Shown piece after piece: positions 16,149-23,627 of a DNA stretch of 32,611 nt. The stretch spans positions 1 through 32,611 of the forward strand of contig JALHQU010000059.1 in assembly GCA_022841795.1 (NCBI GenBank). The letters run 5' to 3'. The notes beneath the pieces are model-generated. The model did not search any database and was not told where the DNA came from. It was given only the letters and a program-made list of their open reading frames with translations. This stretch comes from Fimbriiglobus sp. (GTDB lineage Bacteria; Planctomycetota; Planctomycetia; Gemmatales; Gemmataceae). The first letter of the stretch is position 1; every line of letters starts with the position of its first letter. A program made the translations under genes and the position numbers.

Positions 16149-17348
16149 ATGCTCGCCCGTCGTTTCCGGTGGGTGGTCGCCGCCAGCGTGCTACTCGTCG
16201 CGGCCGTCGGCGGCGGTCTGCTCGTTCACCTCGCCACCCGCCCGGCTCCGGGAGAATCGGGCCTGGAGGTCCGGGCGTACTGGGAGCCGTTCGCCGAATC
16301 TCGGGGCAAGTTCGCGGACACCTGGGACGAACTCCGCACCCTCAAACCGGCCCACGCGACCAAGACCTACCCCGCCGAGGACTTCCAGGACGTCTTACCC
16401 AAGGAGGGGGCCGCGGTGGGCGACGTGTGGGAGCTGGACGGCGAGCGGCTGTTGCCCTTCCTGAAGCAGTTCCACACCGGGGCGACCCTCAAGTTGCACC
16501 ACGACTTCGTCGCCGCACCGGGCGCGTTCGCCTGCCTGCGGGCACGGGATGATCGGCATGACGAAGTGGTCTTCCGCCTGCACGCGGAGATCGTCCTGAG
16601 CGACAAGAGCTTCTACACGCCCGCCCAGTTCGCCGGGCGGGTTCTCTTCGACCGCACCACGAGGCAGGTGAAATACTTCCGCTGCCACCTGCCGCCGCGG
16701 AACACCAACGTCGACGTGAACCGCTTCACGCCCCCCAAGGAAGAGGGCGGACCGCCGATGTTGATGGCGGACATCGGCTACGCCCCCCGCATGGAGTTGG
16801 TCGGCGGCGACGAGGCGCTGGCGGCGGGGTTCAAGGGGAAAGAGGCGATCCAGCCGCAGGAGGCCGAGCGGAAGCTCGCCCGCCGGTTCTACAAGTTCAG
16901 CGAAATCAACTGGCAGCCCTGGGATGAGGCGGTGGCCGAGTCGGCGCGGACGGGCAAGCCGCTGCACGTGGTCGCCCTGTTCGGTGCGCTCGACGACGAG
17001 TCGTGTTGAGGGACCGGGAAAACGCTGAGAGTAGGTCTACTCTCCGACCCGAACCTGATCAAAGCCTTGAACGCGGAGTTCGTCAACGCCTGGGTGGTGC
17101 TGTCGCAACTGGAGAAACCGGAACAGTATTACTCCACCGAGACCGGGCGGGCGTGGGCGAAAGCGGTGCTGAAGAAGTACGACTACCCGGTGCAGACGCA
17201 GTTCCTTTCCCCGCAAGGGGAGTTACTGGCAGAACTGCCGGCCATGGCGAACTTCAGCACGAAACCGGGTGTGCCGGGCGGGCCGGCGGGGCCGTCGCCG
17301 TACCGGCGGTGTTTGGACAAGGCGCTCGACGCCGTGAAGAAGAAGTGA
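16149..17348 (+). CDS. selN: Selenoprotein N (SELENON)-like membrane selenoprotein, in-frame UGA = selenocysteine
   Basis: A 399-residue protein read through the TGA at 17007-17009 as selenocysteine 287. The frame continues without shift to TGA 17346-17348. Residues 10-29 are a membrane anchor. Segments match animal selenoprotein N as I remember it: AFACLRARDD, VVFRLHAEIVLSD, FYTPAQFAGRVLF, NVDVNRF, ADIGYAPRMEL, and the redox site GALDDESCUGTGKTLR (animal form GALDDQSCUGSGRTLR), then LNAEFVNAWVVLSQLE. The EF-hand of animal proteins is absent. The SCUG motif is like the redox centre of thioredoxin reductases; animal SELENON is an ER-membrane redox protein linked to calcium handling. A SECIS-like hairpin follows the UGA. 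ATG 16149 follows an AGAGGG ribosome site. It is probably co-transcribed with the sigma factor. The role in bacteria is unknown. Confidence 0.93.
17007..17051 (+). promoter_or_regulatory. Selenocysteine UGA codon and bacterial SECIS hairpin
   Basis: After the UGA (17007-17009), GAGAGU (17027-17032) pairs with ACUCUC (17039-17044) around the loop AGGUCU (17033-17038). This loop is identical to that of the E. coli fdhF SECIS, which SelB binds. Below it, CG 17023-17024 can pair with 17045-17046, leaving a CU bulge, and CGGG 17015-17018 pairs with CCCG 17048-17051. The loop begins 23 bases after the UGA, inside the range accepted for bacterial SECIS elements. The same bases code for GTGKTLRVGLLSDP. 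Confidence 0.88.
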
Positions 17349-17379
17349 CACGACCGCGGTTCGCCTGATACACTCCGGC

Positions 17380-17814
17380 GTGCAATCGCGTGCCGCCACC
17401 GTCGCCCTCTTGCTGCTTCCGGCGGTCGTCGCCTCGCTGGGCTTTCACCTCCTGCTCGGCCACCGCCGGGATTACCTCGGGCACTTCGCCGCCGGGTACG
17501 GCGGCACGCTCACCCTGATCGCCATCGCGCTGGCGATGATCCCGCCGTGCCGGTACCCGAAATTGGCGGCGTGGGTCGTGGTGCCGTGTACGCTCCTCGG
17601 CATCGCGGCCGGCACCGTGACCGAAGCCACCATCTTCAACCTCGCCAAGTTCGACGAGGTGGATTACTGCAACCAGAACCTCGGGGCCGTCCTCGCCGGG
17701 CTGGTCGGACTGCATTACGTCCGGACCGCCAAGCCGCCGGACGCCGACTTCCGCTGGGCGCTCCTCACCGGGGTGAGCTTCGTGCTGATCGGGGGTTACT
17801 TTGCGCTCACCTAG
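17380..17814 (+). CDS. Four-helix membrane protein, function unknown
   Basis: A 144-residue protein with about four hydrophobic helices (residues near 6-26, 40-57, 63-85 and 126-143). A cytoplasmic or exported loop contains HRRDYLGHFAAGYGGT, and another contains KFDEVDYCNQNLGAVLAG. It starts at GTG 17380, 31 bases after the selenoprotein stop; no ATG alternative exists before the first helix. The last 14 bases overlap the start of the next gene, so translation of the two is probably coupled. I did not recognise the family, and no link to selenium chemistry is visible. Confidence 0.75.
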   Translation: MQSRAATVALLLLPAVVASLGFHLLLGHRRDYLGHFAAGYGGTLTLIAIALAMIPPCRYPKLAAWVVVPCTLLGIAAGTVTEATIFNLAKFDEVDYCNQNLGAVLAGLVGLHYVRTAKPPDADFRWALLTGVSFVLIGGYFALT

Positions 17815-18202
17815 AACCCTGTCGCTGGTCGCGCTGCTGGCGCTCGCCGGGGCGTTCGCCGGCGGGGACCTGTGGTACACCGCCGCCCGCTCGACCATCC
17901 CGCTGGAACTGAACGGCACGATCGTCAGCAAGCAGCGGCGGACGGAGAAGTGGCGGGGGGTGGACGACGTGTACCTACTGGTCCTCGACTCGGGCCGGCG
18001 GGTGCAGGTGGACGCGGCCGTGTTCGACGCCGTCGCCGAACGGCAGATGATCCGCAAGCAGCCGTGGGAGCGAACCCTGGAGGCCGACGGGAATACGATC
18101 CCGCTCGACTGGTCGGCGGACGTCCGCGGGATGCTGTGGGCCATGCCGCTGACCGTGCTGGTGTGCGCGGCGGTGGGGGTGATGCTTCTTCGCCGCGACT
18201 GA
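17801..18202 (+). CDS. Small protein with two membrane segments, function unknown
   Basis: A 133-residue protein with hydrophobic segments at residues about 6-24 and 108-130, and a roughly 80-residue domain between them that is rich in beta strands (GTIVSKQRRTEKWRGVDDVY, LLVLDSGRRVQVDAAVFDAV). It starts at TTG 17801 inside the end of the previous gene. The final codons and the TGA stop lie in the outermost arm of the large palindrome at 18188-18386. The family was not recognised. Confidence 0.7.
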   Translation: MRSPRTLSLVALLALAGAFAGGDLWYTAARSTIPLELNGTIVSKQRRTEKWRGVDDVYLLVLDSGRRVQVDAAVFDAVAERQMIRKQPWERTLEADGNTIPLDWSADVRGMLWAMPLTVLVCAAVGVMLLRRD

Positions 18203-18386
18203 AAGAAGCGGGCTGGCCCGCTCCTTTCAGAGACGGTTCCGAAAGCCGATCGCCGGCGGCGATCGGCGGGCCGCCACAGAGGGCGGCCCCTACAGACTGG
18301 CCCGTTTGGTAGGGGCCGCCCTCTGTGGCGGCAGTGGTCCGGCTCCGCCGGACCACTGCCGGAACCGTCTCTCAGTCGCGGCGAAG
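18188..18386. repeat. Large nested palindromic element, copy 2 (outer stems plus inner hairpins)
   Basis: Outer arms 18188-18202 and 18372-18386 pair perfectly. Next come 18199-18212 with 18217-18230 (one G-U type mismatch), and 18230-18241 with 18360-18371. Inside the latter stem are three hairpins: 18245-18254 with 18258-18267; 18270-18293 with 18309-18332, perfect over 24 bases; and 18331-18343 with 18347-18359. The central hairpins match the element at 8-94 in the opposite orientation. The left outer arm includes the end of the preceding coding sequence with its stop. Confidence 0.9.
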
Positions 18387-18446
18387 AACTTCCCCTCCCC
18401 GGACCGGATCGGGTACACTGCTTGTGCCTCACCTCCGGGGTGCCCC

Positions 18447-19883
18447 ATGCTCTCCCTGTCCGGTCGGCCGTCCGCCCGTCTGTGTTCCGGCCCGTCCCGC
18501 CGCGAGTTCCTGCGGGTCGGCGGGCTGAGTGTCGGCGGGCTGGCGCTGCCGGCGCTGTTGGCGGCGGAGCGGAAGCCGAAGGGCCGGGCCAAGTCGTGCC
18601 TGCTCATCTTCATGGACGGCGGGCCGAGCCACCTGGAGATGTGGGACCTGAAACCGGACGCGCCGGTGGAAATCCGCGGCGAGTTCGGCCCCATCAAGTC
18701 ATCCGTGCCTGGGATCACCGTCGGCGAGTTGCTGCCGCAGACAGCCCCGCTCATGCACCACTTCGCCCAGGTGCGGTCGGTCCACCACGGGGTGAACGAT
18801 CACAACGCCGGCAGCTACTACATGCTCACCGGGCGGTCGCCGGCCGACGGGTCGAAGCTCGTGCAGGCCGACTCGGCCGTCACCTTCCCGCCGTTCGGGG
18901 CGGTGATGGCGAAGCTGGCGCCGGCGGCGAAGCCGATCCCGCCGTATGTGCTGCTGCCCGAGTACCAGTGGAACAACGGGGTGGACATCGGCGGGCAGAA
19001 GGGCGGGTTCCTCGGGGCGGCGTGCGACCCGTTCGTCGGCGGCGACCCGAGCCTGAAGGGGTACGCGGTGCCGGGGCTGGACCTGTCCGCCGACCTGCCG
19101 CTGGACCGGCTGGGGAAGCGGGACGATCTCCGCGGGCAGCTCGACCGGGCGATCGGCAAGCTGGGTGAAAGTCCTTCGACCGACCGCATGGACGTGTTCC
19201 GGCGGAAGGCGGTGGAGGTGATCACCTCGCCGGACACGCGGGCGGCGTTCGACCTGAGCCGCGAGCCGCACAAGCTCCGCGAGCGGTACGGCCTGGACCC
19301 CGGCACCGACCGCAGCATCGAGGCGCGGAAGTTCGGCGGGCTGCCGCACATCGGCCAGACGTTCCTGCTCGCCCGCCGGCTGATCGAGGCCGGGGTGCGG
19401 CTGGTCACCGTCATGACCGGGCGGCGGATCGACCAGGCGTGGGACACCCACCGCGACCACTTCGGGCTGATGAAAAAGGCGTTGTGCCCGCCGTTCGACC
19501 GGGCCTTGTCCGCGCTGATGACCGACCTGGCCGACCGGAAGTTATTGGACGACACCCTGGTGGTGGTGATGGGCGAGTTCGGCCGCACGCCGAAGGTGGG
19601 GCAGATCACGAGCAACGCCGGGGCGAACAAGAAGGACGGCCGCGACCACTGGCCGTTCTGCTACACGGTGCTGTTCGCCGGCGGCGGGGTGCCGGGTGGG
19701 GCGGTGATCGGCTCGTCGGATTCCACCGCCGCCCGGCCGAAGGAGAACCCGGTGACGCCAGAAGACGTGGCGGCCACCATCTATTCGCTGATGGGTATCG
19801 ACCCGGCGGCCGAAATCCGCGACGGCCAGGACCGACCGTACACCCTCGCCCCCGGCACGCCGATCAAGGGGTTGATTTCGTAG
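18447..19883 (+). CDS. DUF1501 family protein with twin-arginine signal
   Basis: A 478-residue protein of the DUF1501 family, alkaline-phosphatase/sulfatase-like exported proteins that are abundant in planctomycetes and often paired with a DUF1549/DUF1553 cytochrome-type protein. Residues 18-40 hold the twin-arginine signal SRREFLRVGGLSVGGLALPA. Family marks are CLLIFMDGGPSHLEMWDLKP, VHHGVNDHNAGSYYMLTGR, WDTHRDHFGLMKKALCPPFD and the metal-site-like VVVMGEFGRTPK. The start ATG 18447 was chosen for the signal position. No partner PSCyt gene is next to it. Its TAG stop sits in GTAGGGTGGGC, the same word that ends trmD. The 19884-20105 gap that follows shows only a 7-base hairpin (19964-19970 with 19982-19988). 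Confidence 0.92.
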   Translation: MLSLSGRPSARLCSGPSRREFLRVGGLSVGGLALPALLAAERKPKGRAKSCLLIFMDGGPSHLEMWDLKPDAPVEIRGEFGPIKSSVPGITVGELLPQTAPLMHHFAQVRSVHHGVNDHNAGSYYMLTGRSPADGSKLVQADSAVTFPPFGAVMAKLAPAAKPIPPYVLLPEYQWNNGVDIGGQKGGFLGAACDPFVGGDPSLKGYAVPGLDLSADLPLDRLGKRDDLRGQLDRAIGKLGESPSTDRMDVFRRKAVEVITSPDTRAAFDLSREPHKLRERYGLDPGTDRSIEARKFGGLPHIGQTFLLARRLIEAGVRLVTVMTGRRIDQAWDTHRDHFGLMKKALCPPFDRALSALMTDLADRKLLDDTLVVVMGEFGRTPKVGQITSNAGANKKDGRDHWPFCYTVLFAGGGVPGGAVIGSSDSTAARPKENPVTPEDVAATIYSLMGIDPAAEIRDGQDRPYTLAPGTPIKGLIS

Positions 19884-20105
19884 GGTGGGCCACTGGTCCG
19901 GCTTCGCCGAACCAGGAGTTCGACCGAACAACCCCACGCCTCGGTGCGAACAACCGCCCGCCGCAACCCGATCAGCGGCAACGGGTTGTCCATTCGAACA
20001 CTTTTTCGTCGGATAGACCGAAATGAGTTCGCGCGGGGGTGGCGCACCCCGAACGAAACAAATCCCGGCTTGAACGACCGGCCGGCAGACGGAGTGTGCC
20101 TGCTA

Positions 20106-20834
20106 CTATCCAGCCGGTTTGGTGCCCACATACAGCGTGGCGATGCCGAACGTGAGCGGGCGGAACCATACGTCGCCCAACCCGCTGGCTCGCAGCTTCT
20201 CCGCCAGCGCCTCGCCGTCCGGGAACGCCAGCACGCTCTCGGGCAGGTACTTGTACGCGCTGTCCTCGTTCTTCGCGAACAGGTTGCCCACCCGCGGCAG
20301 CACCCGGCGGAAGTACCCCTGGTACAGCGGGCCGAGGACCGCCCCCCGCGGCTTGCTGAACTCCAGGATGGCGATCCGCCCGCCGGGGGCCGCCACCCGC
20401 ACCATCTCGGCCAGCCCGCGGGCGGTGTCGGTGATGTTCCGCAGGCCGAACGAACACGTCACCAGGTCGTAGTGGTCGGCGGGGAAGGGCAGCTGCTGGG
20501 CGTCCGCCTCGACGAACTCGACGCGGCCGGTCGTCCGCCGCTTCTCCCCCTTCTTGCGGGCCAGCGCCAGCATCTCGGGCGAGAAGTCCGACCCGGTGAT
20601 CGGGCACCGCTTCCGCGCCGCCCGGTCCAGGGTGAACGCCAGGTCGCCGGTGCCGGTACACAGGTCGAGGACGGGCTTGCCCGGCGTCGGTGGCACCAGC
20701 CGGGCCACCGTGTTCCGCCAGTGCGTGTCCACGTTCAGGCTGAGCAGGTGGTTGAGGAAGTCGTACCACGGGGCGATGCGGTCGAACATCCGCCGGATGC
20801 GGACTTCCTTCTTGTCGAGCAGGTCGGTGGGCAT
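20106..20834 (-). CDS. ubiE: Demethylmenaquinone/ubiquinone methyltransferase
   Basis: A 242-residue class I methyltransferase that performs the C-methylation step of menaquinone or ubiquinone synthesis with S-adenosylmethionine. Visible family marks are VRRMFDRIAPWYDFLNHLLS-like residues 12-32, the SAM loop VLDLCTGTGDLAF, then SDFSPEMLALARKKG, EADAQQLPFPADHYD, CSFGLRNITDTARGLAEMVR and the C-terminal GIATLYVGTKP. Length is usual. In planctomycetes the product is expected to be menaquinone (MenG activity). It is divergent from the LURP-one-like gene at 21015, with a palindrome between the two starts. Confidence 0.95.
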   Translation of the reverse strand: MPTDLLDKKEVRIRRMFDRIAPWYDFLNHLLSLNVDTHWRNTVARLVPPTPGKPVLDLCTGTGDLAFTLDRAARKRCPITGSDFSPEMLALARKKGEKRRTTGRVEFVEADAQQLPFPADHYDLVTCSFGLRNITDTARGLAEMVRVAAPGGRIAILEFSKPRGAVLGPLYQGYFRRVLPRVGNLFAKNEDSAYKYLPESVLAFPDGEALAEKLRASGLGDVWFRPLTFGIATLYVGTKPAG

Positions 20835-20846
20835 GGGGCATTCTCC

Positions 20847-20912
20847 GGCGAGCCGGGAGCGTGAGCGACCGGAGTCTTCAACACCTCCGGTGGCTCACGC
20901 GCCCGGCTCGCC
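20847..20912. repeat. 28-base inverted repeat with two mismatches between divergent genes
   Basis: Arms 20847-20874 and 20885-20912 pair except at two positions, with a 10-base loop. The arm begins GGCGAGCCGGGAGCGTGAGC. It starts 13 bases in front of the ubiE start codon, so it would fall in or near the ubiE leader. Confidence 0.85.
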
Positions 20913-21014
20913 CCCAACTCGGCTACCCTATGAAAACCGCCGGCCGGCCGGTGTCCGCAACCGGCGGGGCGAAGTAAACTGCCCCCGCGCCACACCGCCC
21001 CCGAGGAGTCGCCC

Positions 21015-21617
21015 GTGCTCGAAGCCGACAAGTTCATGGTGAAGGAGAAGGTGAAGTTTTTCAAAACCCACCAGACCTACGACATCTTCGACTACGACAC
21101 GCAGGAGCACCTGGGCACGGCGGAGGAGACGATCAGCGGGCTGGTGAAGACGCTGCGGTGGTTCATCAGCAAGCAGCTGATGCCGACCACGGTGCAGGTG
21201 CGGGACCACGACGGCGCGCTGGTGTTCACCATCCGCCGCGGCAGCTTCTTCTTCCGTGCCCGCGTCGAGGTGCTGAACGCCGACGGCGAACTGATCGGGT
21301 ATTTCAAGAGCAAGATCATCTCCATCGGCGGCGGGTTCTGGGTGTACGACAAGACGGACAAGCAGTTCGCCGAGGTGAAGGGCAACTTCATCGGGTTCAA
21401 GTACCGCATCCTCACCCCGGACGGGGCGGAGCTGGGCAAGGTGTCGAAGGAGTGGGGCGGGGCGGTGAAGGAGCTGTTCACGTCCGCCGACACCTACATG
21501 GTGGACGTGGCCGACGACCTGACCGACCAGCCGGTGGCGAAGATGCTGGTGCTGGCCGCGGCGCTGTCCATCGACATCATCTTCAAGTCCGAGAGCCGCG
21601 GGGTCGGGGACATCTGA
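21015..21617 (+). CDS. LURP-one/scramblase-like beta-barrel protein
   Basis: A 200-residue protein resembling the LURP-one-related family (tubby/scramblase-like fold). The pattern is a chain of beta strands with repeated short motifs: FMVKEKVKFFKTHQTYDIFD, TTVQVRDHDGALVFTIRRGS, FFRARVEVLNADGELIGYFK, GFWVYDKTDKQFAEVKGNF. It ends with a hydrophobic helix (VAKMLVLAAALSIDIIFKSE), as in scramblase-like members. It starts at GTG 21015 with GAGGAG a few bases upstream. Bacterial members are mostly uncharacterised. A perfect palindromic terminator follows. Confidence 0.8.
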   Translation: MLEADKFMVKEKVKFFKTHQTYDIFDYDTQEHLGTAEETISGLVKTLRWFISKQLMPTTVQVRDHDGALVFTIRRGSFFFRARVEVLNADGELIGYFKSKIISIGGGFWVYDKTDKQFAEVKGNFIGFKYRILTPDGAELGKVSKEWGGAVKELFTSADTYMVDVADDLTDQPVAKMLVLAAALSIDIIFKSESRGVGDI

Positions 21618-21623
21618 CCTCGA

Positions 21624-21651
21624 AAGCCCACCCACGGCCGTGGGTGGGCTT
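21624..21651. terminator. Perfect 28-base palindrome, likely terminator
   Basis: The bases AAGCCCACCCACGG and CCGTGGGTGGGCTT are complementary with no spacer. It sits seven bases after the LURP-one-like stop and ends 15 bases before the M24 peptidase start. The T run is short, so termination may be partial. Confidence 0.75.
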
Positions 21652-21666
21652 GTTCCGGAGACCGTC

Positions 21667-22752
21667 ATGCTCACCGCCGCCGGCTGCCGCGCCCGCGTGT
21701 CCCGCCTGCTCGCCGCCCTGCGGCCGGCCGAGCCGCTGCTGCTCGGCGACCCCCTCCACCTCCGCTACTTCGCCAACTGGTCCGTCGATCCGTTCAGCCT
21801 GGGGGCGGACTTCGGTGGGTTCCTGAAGATCGACCCGGACGGCAAGACCACCCTGTACTACGACCACCGCACCTCGAAGTCGGTGGACCTGGCGTTCGCA
21901 TCCGAGCGGGTGGGGGTGAAGTGGTACGACGGGCAGACGCCGGGGCAGGGGCCGCGGCGGATGATCCTGCGGGACGTGGTGGAACTGGCCGGCACCCGCT
22001 GGCACGTCCACGACGCGGTGAACGACGCGGACGCGGCGGTGATTCACCAGATCGTCGGCGAGATGCGGCGGGCGAAAGACCCGGACGAGATCGCGGCGCT
22101 GCGGGCGTGCATGAGGGCGACGGACGCCGGGCACGCCTGGGCGCGGGCGAACGTGCAACCCGGCATGACCGAACTGGACGTGTACGCCGGCATCGCCGCC
22201 GAATGCACGCGGGCCGCCGGGCACCCGGTGATCGTGTACGGCGACTTCGCCGTGTCGCCGGGGTCGGCCAAGCGGGGTGGCATGGCGACGAACCACGTCA
22301 TTCAGCCGGGCGAGACGCTCATCCTGGATTTCTCCGTCGTCATCCAGGGGTATCGCAGCGATTTCACGAACACCCTGGTGGTGGGGGCCGAGCCGACCGT
22401 CGAGCAGACGAAATTGTTCGACCTGTGTGTGGCGGCGATGGCCGCCGGCGAGGAACAACTCCGGGCCGGGGTTCTGTGCCAGACGGTGTACGACGCGGTG
22501 CGGGGGGTGTTCGCGGCGGTCGGGCTGGAGAAGGCGTTCCCGCACCACGCCGGGCACGGGCTGGGGCTGGCCCACCCCGAGCCGCCGTTCTTCGTCGCCC
22601 GCAGCGAGGGGGAACTGGTCGCCGGCGACGTGGTGACGCTCGAACCGGGGCTGTACGTGGACGGCGTCGGCGGGGTGCGGATCGAGCACAACTACCTGGT
22701 GACGGAGGGCGGGTTCGAGCGGCTGAGCGGGCACGAGATCGCGCTAAGGTGA
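21667..22752 (+). CDS. M24 family metallopeptidase (Xaa-Pro aminopeptidase-like)
   Basis: A 361-residue cytoplasmic peptidase of the pita-bread fold. The first 125 residues are the creatinase-type N-terminal domain (PLLLGDPLHLRYFANWS). The catalytic domain has the two-metal ligands in order: Asp in LILDFSVVIQ and GYRSDFTNTL, His in HHAGHGLGLAHPEPPF, Glu in VTLEPGLYV and Glu in VRIEHNYLV. Such enzymes remove N-terminal residues before proline, though many paralogs have lost or changed specificity. ATG 21667 fits the domain start. The TGA stop lies in the first arm of the following repeat. Confidence 0.93.
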   Translation: MLTAAGCRARVSRLLAALRPAEPLLLGDPLHLRYFANWSVDPFSLGADFGGFLKIDPDGKTTLYYDHRTSKSVDLAFASERVGVKWYDGQTPGQGPRRMILRDVVELAGTRWHVHDAVNDADAAVIHQIVGEMRRAKDPDEIAALRACMRATDAGHAWARANVQPGMTELDVYAGIAAECTRAAGHPVIVYGDFAVSPGSAKRGGMATNHVIQPGETLILDFSVVIQGYRSDFTNTLVVGAEPTVEQTKLFDLCVAAMAAGEEQLRAGVLCQTVYDAVRGVFAAVGLEKAFPHHAGHGLGLAHPEPPFFVARSEGELVAGDVVTLEPGLYVDGVGGVRIEHNYLVTEGGFERLSGHEIALR

Positions 22753-22825
22753 ACCCCGACCGCCAGGTCGGTGGGTGCAAGCCGGTTCACTCACGCACCC
22801 ACGAGCCTTGCGGCTCGGGTTCACC
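22748..22825. repeat. Branched inverted repeat bounded by GGTGAACCC/GGGTTCACC
   Basis: Outer arms 22748-22756 and 22817-22825 enclose three small hairpins: 22756-22760 with 22767-22771, 22771-22778 with 22795-22802, and 22802-22807 with 22812-22817. The left arm contains the TGA stop of the M24 gene. The GGTGAACC border is shared with the elements at 2599 and 25628. Confidence 0.8.
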
Positions 22826-22837
22826 AAGACCACCGAC

Positions 22838-23518
22838 TCACTTCTTGATCTCGATGTCCTTGAACTCGATCGGTGCGCCCTCGCTCTGCAGCGCGATCCG
22901 CCCCTTCTTCAGCTCGCCGTTCTTCCCCTCGTTCATCATCTTCCCGTTCACCGTCAGGGTCATATCCCCGCCCCGGCAGGTGATCTCGTACTGGTTCCAC
23001 TCGCCGAACGGCTTTTCCACCTTCTCGTCCTTGTTCAGCCGGAAGTAGTGCCGGCCCTCCTTGTTCGCCGCGTCCTTGCGGGCCGGGTCGATGTCCAGCT
23101 TCGGCAGCCGCCCGTCCTTGTCGGCGATCAGCCAGATGTCGCCGGCCTGCCACGCCGCCAGCTGCGCCTCCACGCTGTTCGGCCACACCCGGTTCTCGCC
23201 GGTCAGGTGCAGCAGCACCCCGCTGTTCCCGCCCTTGCTGTCCTTCGGGAACCGCCACTTCAGCCGCAGGGTGTAGTCGGCGTACTCCTTCTCGGTGGCG
23301 ATGTACCCGTTCGGCTTGCCGGTACACACCAGCACGCCGTCTGTCACGCTCCAGGTGGCCTTCGGGTCCGGCTTGGCGTCCGGCGTGTCCTTCGGCGGGC
23401 GGAGGGTGAACGTCCAGCCGGTGGTGTCCTTGCCGTTGAACAGCGGGGTGAACCCGTCGTCGGCCGGGGTGGAGGTGGCGACAAGAATCACGGCCAGCAG
23501 GGGGAGAGAGCGGCACAT
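22838..23518 (-). CDS. Secreted DUF1080 (3-keto-disaccharide hydrolase-type) protein
   Basis: A 226-residue exported protein with a signal peptide at residues 1-19 (SLPLLAVILVATSTPA). The rest is one DUF1080 jelly-roll domain, recognised by FTPLFNGKDTTGWTF, YADYTLRLKWRFPKDSKGGN, SGVLLHLTGENRVWPNSVEA, WNQYEITCRGGDMTLTVNGK and the C-terminal GAPIEFKDIEIKK. This domain is very numerous in planctomycetes; some members act on 3-keto glycosides or bind glycans. The start Met at 23518 directly precedes the signal peptide. It is divergent from ffh. Confidence 0.92.
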   Translation of the reverse strand: MCRSLPLLAVILVATSTPADDGFTPLFNGKDTTGWTFTLRPPKDTPDAKPDPKATWSVTDGVLVCTGKPNGYIATEKEYADYTLRLKWRFPKDSKGGNSGVLLHLTGENRVWPNSVEAQLAAWQAGDIWLIADKDGRLPKLDIDPARKDAANKEGRHYFRLNKDEKVEKPFGEWNQYEITCRGGDMTLTVNGKMMNEGKNGELKKGRIALQSEGAPIEFKDIEIKK

Positions 23519-23627
23519 GGGGGTGTCCCATTCGGGAATCAAAGCCGACGGACCGCTGTCCGTCGGCGTTCAGCAGCCTGTATATTGAACCGCTGTGACT
23601 CGCCCCCCAGTTGTGCCACGGTGACGC

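Noticed and set aside
17007-17009. TGA as a true stop or a nonsense mutation splitting the gene in two
   Set aside because: The downstream frame continues in register with family-matching residues, the TGA is exactly at the selenocysteine of the SELENON redox motif, and a SECIS-like hairpin follows.
17067-17348. Separate TTG-started 93-residue gene
   Set aside because: It is the C-terminal part of the selenoprotein; the TTG codes for an internal Leu and no ribosome site precedes it.
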